From assembly GCA_021779435.1 (NCBI GenBank), contig JAJYAR010000111.1, forward strand, positions 1 to 7,816: a stretch of DNA of 7,816 nucleotides. Direction: 5' to 3'. Below the pieces are notes generated by a model. The model saw nothing but the letters and a program-made list of their open reading frames with translations, did not search any database and was not told the origin of the DNA. This document shows, in pieces, positions 1 through 4,278 of this stretch (its first letter is position 1; each line of letters opens with the position of its first letter). Origin of the DNA: a bacterium (GTDB lineage Bacteria > Verrucomicrobiota > Verrucomicrobiae > JAJYAR01). The translations under genes were made by a program, and so were the position numbers.

Positions 1-171
1 GTCCCTTGCGCAGGGGGAGCAGGAAAGTCGGTGGGATAGCCGATTTGCTGAAAATTTGCCTGTCCCTAATGGATCGCGAAGGGGTGGGGCATTTACGGCT
101 CCCGGGCTCCCGAAATCCGCCTGTCCCTTGGGGGGAGGTGCGGGGGGAGAAAATTGGCCTGTCCCTTGGGG
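1..171. repeat. Short direct-repeat array with CCTGTCCCT core
   Basis: The word GTCCCT recurs at 1-6, 62-67, 123-128 and 161-166, giving unit lengths of 61, 61 and 38 bases. In the three copies where the preceding bases are visible, the core is preceded by an A/T-rich word ending in GCCT (AAAATTTGCCT at 51-61, AAATCCGCCT at 113-122, AAAATTGGCCT at 150-160). The last two cores are followed by TTGGGG. The sequence between cores is not conserved apart from G-rich runs, so this is an array of short spaced words rather than a true tandem repeat. The first copy is cut by the window edge, so the array probably continues to the left. No repeat-spacer-repeat regularity of CRISPR type is seen. A small plus-strand reading frame across it (6-197) has no recognisable protein. 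Confidence 0.7.
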
Positions 172-283
172 AGGGGATCCGACGCTACGATTCCTGAAGT
201 TTTGACGTTCCTTAAGCGCGACATCGGCGCGCTGGAATAATCCCCGATCCTCTCTTCCCGCTCCTCGATTCCATTTCGTCCGC
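172..283. other. Non-coding tail downstream of the oxidoreductase gene
   Basis: No credible gene lies between the repeat array and the stop codon of the oxidoreductase gene at 284. Together with the array this makes 283 bases without a gene at the left edge. It contains one 6-bp hairpin (215-233) and one minus-strand copy of a purine-rich word, CGAGGAGCGGGAA (255-267), that recurs in the gap after the lyase gene. A minus-strand reading frame at 93-287 is Arg- and Pro-rich, runs across the repeats, and resembles no family I know. Confidence 0.5.
215..233 (-). terminator. Possible terminator hairpin after the oxidoreductase gene
   Basis: AGCGCG (215-220) and CGCGCT (228-233) form a 6-bp GC-rich stem with a 7-nt loop, about 50 nt downstream of the oxidoreductase stop codon on the minus strand. 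No T-run follows on that strand, so intrinsic termination is uncertain and the hairpin may be fortuitous in GC-rich DNA. Confidence 0.25.
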
Positions 284-1636
284 TCACACCAGTTCGCTCA
301 GTTTCGTCGCCTCGGGCCTGAGCGGTACCAGGTCGAGGAGGTTCACGGGTTGGTTGCGGCGGATGGATTCGACGCCGGAGATGCCGACAAGGATAGACGC
401 AGCGCCCTGTTCGTGGCCGGCAAATCGGGCGAGCGGGTCGGTCGTGGGCGAGCTCGGGTCGTAGAAGGAGCGGCAGAGAATCTCATCGGCGCCGCCATGC
501 GGGCCGTGCTGAGCCTCAACCGGAGCGAGATAGCTGTTTTTGAAGTGCGGATACACCCGGATCCACTCGCCCTCGGCTTCGGCGCCCGGCTTGTGGTCGA
601 GCGTGAAATCCTTCGGCCGGACCGCCCGGTTCATGTGCGTGCCAATGAATTCGTGGTACTCCAATCGACCGCGGTCGCCATTGAAGCAGACACGCATGCC
701 CTCCCTCGGGCTGTAACACGTGAGCGAGTACGTCAAAAGTTCGCCGGTGCGGTAGCGCACGTTGAGCGACATTTGGTCGAAGATCGTGATGTCGTCGCGA
801 AAGACATTGCGATCGCGGATGTATCCGGAGTCGGCCTCGCCGGCGCGGTAAATCTTCCGGAAAGGCTCCGACTCGTCGAGGTCCAGGTAGAAGGGGTCAT
901 TCTTCGCCTCGGGGTGCCCGGTGTAGCGCGGATAAGCCGCGAGCGCCCCGGCGCCCCTGGCCTCCGCGTTTTTCTTGCCGTAAAAGACGAGGTCCCCGTA
1001 CGCAAAAACCTGGCGCGGGATGGCATCGAGCCACCAGTTTACGAGGTCGAAGTGATGGGTGCTCTTGTGGACAAGGAGGGTGCCCGACTCGTCGGCGTGC
1101 GCGTGCCAGCGGCGGAAGTAGTCCGCGCCATGGTTGGTGTCCAGGAGGTACTCGAGGTTGACCGAACGCACGCGGCCAATGGTGCCCGCGGCGACCAGCT
1201 CCTTAACCTTCGTACGGAAGGGGGCCCAGCGGTAGTTGAAGGCCACACGTACGCGGCGGCCGGTATCGCGCACGGCTTCGAGGATGGCACGGCACTTGGC
1301 GGCGTCGATCGTGAGCGGTTTTTCGGTGATGACATCGCAGCCTCCGCGCAAGGCGCGGATGATGTACTCGTGGTGGGTGCCGTCGGTCGTGCAGACGAAA
1401 ACCACGTTGGGGCGTGTGGTACGGAGCATTTCGTCGAAACGGTCTGGGGTGAAGGCGGGCACGGCGCGGCCCCCCCATTCAGACGCGAGCAGGCCGTTGT
1501 AGTAAGCCATCCGCGCGGGACTGAGGTCGCAGAGGGCGACCAGTTCATTGGAATCGCGGTAGGTGGTGACGAGCGGTTCGATGAAACTGATGGCGCGGCC
1601 ACCGGTGCCGACGAAGGCATAGCGGGTAATGGACAT
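284..1636 (-). CDS. Gfo/Idh/MocA family NAD(P)-dependent oxidoreductase
   Basis: This is a 450-residue cytoplasmic dehydrogenase of the Gfo/Idh/MocA superfamily, whose members oxidise or reduce sugars and sugar derivatives using NAD(P). The N-terminal Rossmann fold opens with YAFVGTGGRA (residues 6-15), the dinucleotide-binding glycine motif. EKPLT (105-109) carries the conserved Lys that contacts substrate and cofactor. The C-terminal part has the catalytic-type motif HKSTHHFDLVNWW (190-202), with Lys191 and the His194/His195/Asp197 group. Conserved-looking blocks GHPEAKNDPF (240-249) and GYIRDRNVF (271-279) place it in a long (about 450 aa) subgroup often seen beside polysaccharide lyases; this placement is from memory. 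No signal peptide is seen. I chose the ATG at 1636 because it directly precedes the Rossmann strand. The reading frame is open up to 1702, but the extra 22 residues are Pro/Arg-rich and unlike the family. The bases before the start are pyrimidine-rich with no Shine-Dalgarno sequence. The gene is divergent from the lyase gene, 144 bp away. The substrate is unknown; a uronate or deoxy sugar from pectin is a guess from context. Confidence 0.93.
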   Translation of the reverse strand: MSITRYAFVGTGGRAISFIEPLVTTYRDSNELVALCDLSPARMAYYNGLLASEWGGRAVPAFTPDRFDEMLRTTRPNVVFVCTTDGTHHEYIIRALRGGCDVITEKPLTIDAAKCRAILEAVRDTGRRVRVAFNYRWAPFRTKVKELVAAGTIGRVRSVNLEYLLDTNHGADYFRRWHAHADESGTLLVHKSTHHFDLVNWWLDAIPRQVFAYGDLVFYGKKNAEARGAGALAAYPRYTGHPEAKNDPFYLDLDESEPFRKIYRAGEADSGYIRDRNVFRDDITIFDQMSLNVRYRTGELLTYSLTCYSPREGMRVCFNGDRGRLEYHEFIGTHMNRAVRPKDFTLDHKPGAEAEGEWIRVYPHFKNSYLAPVEAQHGPHGGADEILCRSFYDPSSPTTDPLARFAGHEQGAASILVGISGVESIRRNQPVNLLDLVPLRPEATKLSELV

Positions 1637-1720
1637 CGGGGAAGGGAGTTGGGACGCTTGGGTGTCGAATCGACGGGTGGCCGGTCGCGGCGGTTGGCGC
1701 AACGGGCCAAAGATTCGGAC

Positions 1721-1770
1721 GGTCTGAACATTGTGGTGTTTCAGTCCCGACAGCAGGCATTATTGTATCG
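1721..1770. promoter_or_regulatory. Divergent regulatory region with imperfect inverted repeat
   Basis: The 144 bp between the two divergent genes must hold the promoters of both. CTGAACA (1724-1730) faces TGTTTCAG (1737-1744) across 6 nt, an inverted repeat imperfect by one inserted T, which could be an operator. On the plus strand TTTCAG (1739-1744) and TATTGT (1761-1766) are 16 nt apart and loosely resemble -35 and -10 boxes. On the minus strand TACAAT (1767-1762) is a good -10 match but lacks a matching -35 box. All of these are weak by-eye matches. Confidence 0.25.
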
Positions 1771-1780
1771 GACGCTCCCC

Positions 1781-3079
1781 ATGAAATTCCCCTTCCTGCC
1801 GGTTCTGTTCATTGCCATTTCCCTTCCCGTCCTTGCCGCGACGGAGCCTCCCCGCGAATGGATCGATTCGGACACAGGCCACCGGGTCATCCGACTCTCG
1901 GACGAGCCCGGGACCTCGAGCCTATATTTCAACCTGAATGCGTATTCGCCGGACGGGAAGAAGATGGTGGTGATGACGCGCGAGGGTATTTCGACGATCG
2001 ACCTTGGCACGCGGAAGGTCGAACCGCTGGTCGCAGGGCGGGTCCATGTGATCGTTGTCGGCCACAAGACCGGCGACGTCTACTATTCGGAGCGGAAGGA
2101 TGGCGAGAACTGGATCTTTGCGACGAACCTCGAGACGAAAGCGACGCGTCGGATCGCGGTGGTGCCGAAGGGCGGCGTATCCAGCGTGAACGCGGACGAG
2201 ACCCTGATGGCAGGGACGTATTCCGAAGTGGAGGACCGGGGCTGGCAGCACGGCGCGGCGCACAGGCAGGAGCCGGAGCATCCAAGGCCCGAATACACGG
2301 CGAAGTGGCCGGACGGCAGGCCGATGTCCTTTGCGACGGCCAAGGAACTGCGGCTCCACCAGCACCTCATGCGCATCCGTTCGGAGCCGCCGATGTCGCT
2401 GTTCACGCTCAATATCGCCACCGGCAAGATCACAGTGATCCTCCGGCAGAAGGAGTGGTTGAATCATGTGCAATTTTCGCCGACAGATCCGAATCTGATC
2501 ATGTTTTGTCACGAAGGACCGTGGCACGAGGTGAACCGCCTGTGGACGATCCACACGGACGGAACGCATCTGACCAAAGTGCACACGCGCACCATGAACA
2601 TGGAGATCTGGGGGCATGAATTTTTCAGCCCGGACGGGAAGACCATCTGGTATGATCTCCAGACGCCTCGCGGGGAGGTATTCTGGCTTGCCGGATACGA
2701 CATCGCGACGGGACACAACACCTGGTACGCGCTGCGGCGGAACGAATGGTCCGTCCACTACAACGTCTCGAAGGACGGCACGATGTTCGCGGGCGACGGC
2801 GGAGACAGCGACATGGTCGCGCATGCCCCAAACGGGAAATGGCTATACCTGTTTCGTCCTAGGAAGGTGCCCGATGTCGCGGGCATCAAGGCCCCGAATT
2901 CGGCGAACTTGATCCAACCCGGGCGACTGATCTCGGAGAAGTTGGTAAACATGAGCCGCCAGGATTATCGCCTGGAGCCCAACGTGACGTTTTCGCCGGA
3001 TCAGAAGTGGGTGATTTTCCGCTCCAACATGTTTGGTCCCACGCAGGTGTTTGCCGTGCAGATCGCGAAGGCGAAGTGA
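1781..3079 (+). CDS. Exported oligogalacturonate lyase family protein (PL22-like)
   Basis: This 432-residue protein of the oligogalacturonate lyase family (polysaccharide lyase family 22, a seven-bladed beta-propeller) would cleave short pectic oligosaccharides by beta-elimination. Residues 1-19/20 are a signal peptide (MKFPF, hydrophobic core, cleavage at VLA-A or LAA-T), so it acts outside the cytoplasm, whereas classical enterobacterial Ogl is cytoplasmic. Blade-type repeats are visible as SPDGK (56-60), FSPTD (232-236), FSPDGK (282-287) and FSPDQK (404-409). Family motifs include EWLNH (225-229, His229), FCHEGPWHE (242-250, His244), GHEFF (278-282, His279) and SVHYN (324-328, His326). The motif QITHPHP that I recall from classical Ogl, which supplies metal ligands, corresponds here to YRLEPNV (396-402), so two His are replaced by Glu399 and Asn401. 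The ATG at 1781 gives a perfect signal peptide. The frame is open back to 350, but that part is antisense to the oxidoreductase gene. No Shine-Dalgarno sequence precedes the start. A related activity on another uronic-acid polymer is possible. Confidence 0.9.
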   Translation: MKFPFLPVLFIAISLPVLAATEPPREWIDSDTGHRVIRLSDEPGTSSLYFNLNAYSPDGKKMVVMTREGISTIDLGTRKVEPLVAGRVHVIVVGHKTGDVYYSERKDGENWIFATNLETKATRRIAVVPKGGVSSVNADETLMAGTYSEVEDRGWQHGAAHRQEPEHPRPEYTAKWPDGRPMSFATAKELRLHQHLMRIRSEPPMSLFTLNIATGKITVILRQKEWLNHVQFSPTDPNLIMFCHEGPWHEVNRLWTIHTDGTHLTKVHTRTMNMEIWGHEFFSPDGKTIWYDLQTPRGEVFWLAGYDIATGHNTWYALRRNEWSVHYNVSKDGTMFAGDGGDSDMVAHAPNGKWLYLFRPRKVPDVAGIKAPNSANLIQPGRLISEKLVNMSRQDYRLEPNVTFSPDQKWVIFRSNMFGPTQVFAVQIAKAK

Positions 3080-3089
3080 GCGGAAGAAG

Positions 3090-3102
3090 CGAGGAGCGGG
3101 AA
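3090..3102 (+). repeat. Purine-rich dispersed word, plus-strand copy
   Basis: CGAGGAGCGGGAA lies just 10 bases after the lyase stop codon. The identical word is on the minus strand at 255-267, and a one-mismatch copy is on the minus strand at 3337-3349. The similarity to the 3337 copy extends outward: both are preceded by GAAGTGA and AGCGAGGAGC in the same order with small length differences. All three copies are in non-coding DNA next to a gene end or start. Confidence 0.4.
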
Positions 3103-3183
3103 TCGAGAAGAATGACAGCACGTCGATCTGGAGCGAAGAAGGAGTCCTGTCGCAAGGCGCGCTGCGACGGGGCGTTTGTGAAC

Positions 3184-3209
3184 GAGAGCGGAGCCTCGGC
3201 TCCGCTTTC
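3184..3209 (+). terminator. Strong hairpin, probable terminator of the lyase gene
   Basis: GAGAGCGGAGCC (3184-3195) pairs with GGCTCCGCTTTC (3198-3209) over 12 positions, including one G-T pair. The central loop is very tight (CTCG once the innermost pair opens). It lies about 105 nt after the lyase stop codon. Only three T follow the GC-rich core, so it is not a textbook intrinsic terminator; an intergenic repeat element or an mRNA-stabilising stem are alternatives. Confidence 0.45.
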
Positions 3210-3220
3210 CCAATCCGGAC

Positions 3221-4120
3221 ATGCACCAGAGCTCCGAAGCCGCTGAAGGCGGATCGCTGGCGGACGCGAGACGCGGTTCTCGCGCCCCTATTACGCGGGC
3301 ACCGAGCCTCGCCGGCTCCCGGCGTCGCTGGAATCCTTCCTGCTCCTCGCTCATCACTTCTCGCTTCTACTTTTTTGTTCTCTTCGCTTGCTCCGCGTTC
3401 GCCAAAAACATTCCGGCCTCTCCCGATGGGCGATTTGCGATTGTGGCGAAACTGGCATCGGATGACTTCGAGCACGGCACCGGGCAGTGGACAGCGGAGC
3501 TCGAGAAGGGCGGATCGGTGACGGCCGGCGGGTGTGTGCTCGACATCGACGTGCCGCGGGGCTGCTCGCTCTGGTTTCGGAAACCGTTCAGCGGGCCGAT
3601 CCTGATCACCTATGAGGCGACGGCAGTGAAGGCGGGCGGTCCCAACGACCGGGTGAGCGATTTGAACTGCTTTTGGATGGCGCGGGACGTGCGCACGCCG
3701 GACGATCTCTTCGCCTCGCATCGAAGCGGCAAATTTGCGGACTACGATGAGCTTCGCTGCTATTACGTCGGACTAGGCGGTAATTACAACACGACTACGC
3801 GATTCCGGCGATACGTGGGTCGGACCGGAGATCGTCCGCTGTTGCCGACGCAGGACTTGAAGGCGAAGGAGTATCTGATCGAGCCGAACGTTTCGCAGCA
3901 GATCGCGCTGCTCGCGGCCGGAGGGACGATTGAATACTACCGCGACGGCCGGCGCCTTTTCGCCTACGACGACCCCGCGCCCTACACGAGCGGCTGGTTC
4001 GCTTTCCGCACCGTGTGGAGCCATCTCCGGATCCGGCACTTCAGAGTCTACCGGCTCGAACCGAGACAGGGAAGGCCGGCAGAAGGAATTGAGAGGGCGG
4101 CGAAGGAGACGGAACGGTGA
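3221..4120 (+). CDS. Exported DUF6250-type protein, start uncertain
   Basis: The body matches, as I remember it, the DUF6250 family: beta-sandwich proteins, possibly lectin/glucanase-like, encoded beside pectin and rhamnogalacturonan enzymes and of unproven function. Numbered from the ATG at 3221, conserved-looking blocks are DDFEHG (81-86), GGPNDRVSDLNCFWM (139-153), DDLF (161-164), RSGKFADYDELRCYYVGLGG (168-187), NTTTRFRRY (190-198), EYYRDG (238-243) and YTSGWFAFRT (255-264). The domain ends near VYRLE (276-280), followed by a charged tail of about 19 residues. A signal peptide core, FYFFVLFACSAFA, lies at 49-61 with likely cleavage before KNIPA. The ATG at 3221 puts 44 Arg/Ser-rich residues ahead of this signal, with no Shine-Dalgarno sequence. 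No ATG, GTG or TTG lies in frame between them. An ATC at 3353 sits exactly where a start would give a normal signal peptide of 17 residues. The gene is on the same strand as the lyase and converges on the GH2 gene. The family call is good; the start is doubtful. Confidence 0.8.
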   Translation: MHQSSEAAEGGSLADARRGSRAPITRAPSLAGSRRRWNPSCSSLITSRFYFFVLFACSAFAKNIPASPDGRFAIVAKLASDDFEHGTGQWTAELEKGGSVTAGGCVLDIDVPRGCSLWFRKPFSGPILITYEATAVKAGGPNDRVSDLNCFWMARDVRTPDDLFASHRSGKFADYDELRCYYVGLGGNYNTTTRFRRYVGRTGDRPLLPTQDLKAKEYLIEPNVSQQIALLAAGGTIEYYRDGRRLFAYDDPAPYTSGWFAFRTVWSHLRIRHFRVYRLEPRQGRPAEGIERAAKETER

Positions 4121-4145
4121 TGGGTGGATTGCGTCGGGATAGGCG

Positions 4146-4170
4146 GGACTGAGTCCTCATTTTGTTTCTT
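4146..4170 (+). terminator. Weak hairpin plus T-rich tract after the DUF6250 gene
   Basis: GGAC (4146-4149) and GTCC (4153-4156) form a short stem with a 3-nt loop, followed by a T-rich stretch to 4170 (TTTTGTTTCTT). It begins about 25 nt after the stop codon of the plus-strand gene in a convergent gap, where a terminator is expected. The stem is only 4 bp, so support is weak. A second small hairpin, AAGCC/GGCTT, lies at 4210-4222 between the two convergent stops. Confidence 0.25.
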
Positions 4171-4278
4171 CGGGACCAGCCCGGCCCATGGGCGCCTACC
4201 TCATCGCTTAAGCCTCCGGCTTCCCTGTCGAAGGACCTCATCGTCGCCCGTTCAAACCTCAGCGAACCGTTCCGAAGC

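Larger units (their letters stand above)
3080..3352. other. Hairpin- and repeat-bearing gap between the lyase and DUF6250 genes
   Basis: No separate gene is convincing here. The block is bracketed by a purine-rich word in opposite orientations: CGAGGAGCGGGAA on the plus strand at 3090-3102 and CGAGGAGCAGGAA on the minus strand at 3337-3349. Inside it are a strong hairpin (3184-3209), a 7-bp hairpin CGCGAGA/TCTCGCG with a 6-nt loop (3265-3284), and a 6-bp hairpin CGCCGG/CCGGCG with a 3-nt loop (3310-3324). The overlapping reading frames on both strands are Arg/Ser-rich and have no recognisable homology. The annotated ATG of the next gene (3221) falls within this block, but the conserved protein begins only after it. 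Confidence 0.5.

Noticed and set aside
1..171. A CRISPR array at the left edge
   Set aside because: The conserved words are only about 11-17 bases, the spacing changes from 61 to 38, the spacers share G-rich composition, and no cas gene is present.
1637..1702. A 22-residue upstream extension of the oxidoreductase
   Set aside because: The extra residues are Pro/Arg/Gln-rich and unlike the family. The Rossmann strand starts right after the ATG at 1636.
350..1780. A long N-terminal extension of the lyase reading frame
   Set aside because: This stretch is the in-register antisense of the oxidoreductase gene and shows the same stop-codon avoidance. A proper signal peptide begins at the ATG at 1781, so the extension is not a domain fusion.
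1922..2824. A 300-codon minus-strand frame opposite the lyase gene
   Set aside because: It is an antisense shadow with His/Arg-rich composition and no recognisable family, while the plus strand encodes a clear PL22-type protein.
2843..3721. A minus-strand frame of 292 codons spanning the gap after the lyase gene
   Set aside because: It overlaps the 3' end of the lyase and the conserved part of the DUF6250 gene in antisense, and its product is Arg-rich with no domain.
4184..4193. The GCCCATGGGC palindrome in the convergent gap as a regulator site
   Set aside because: It is a perfect 10-bp palindrome but sits between two converging stop codons where no promoter is expected, and such words are common in GC-rich DNA.
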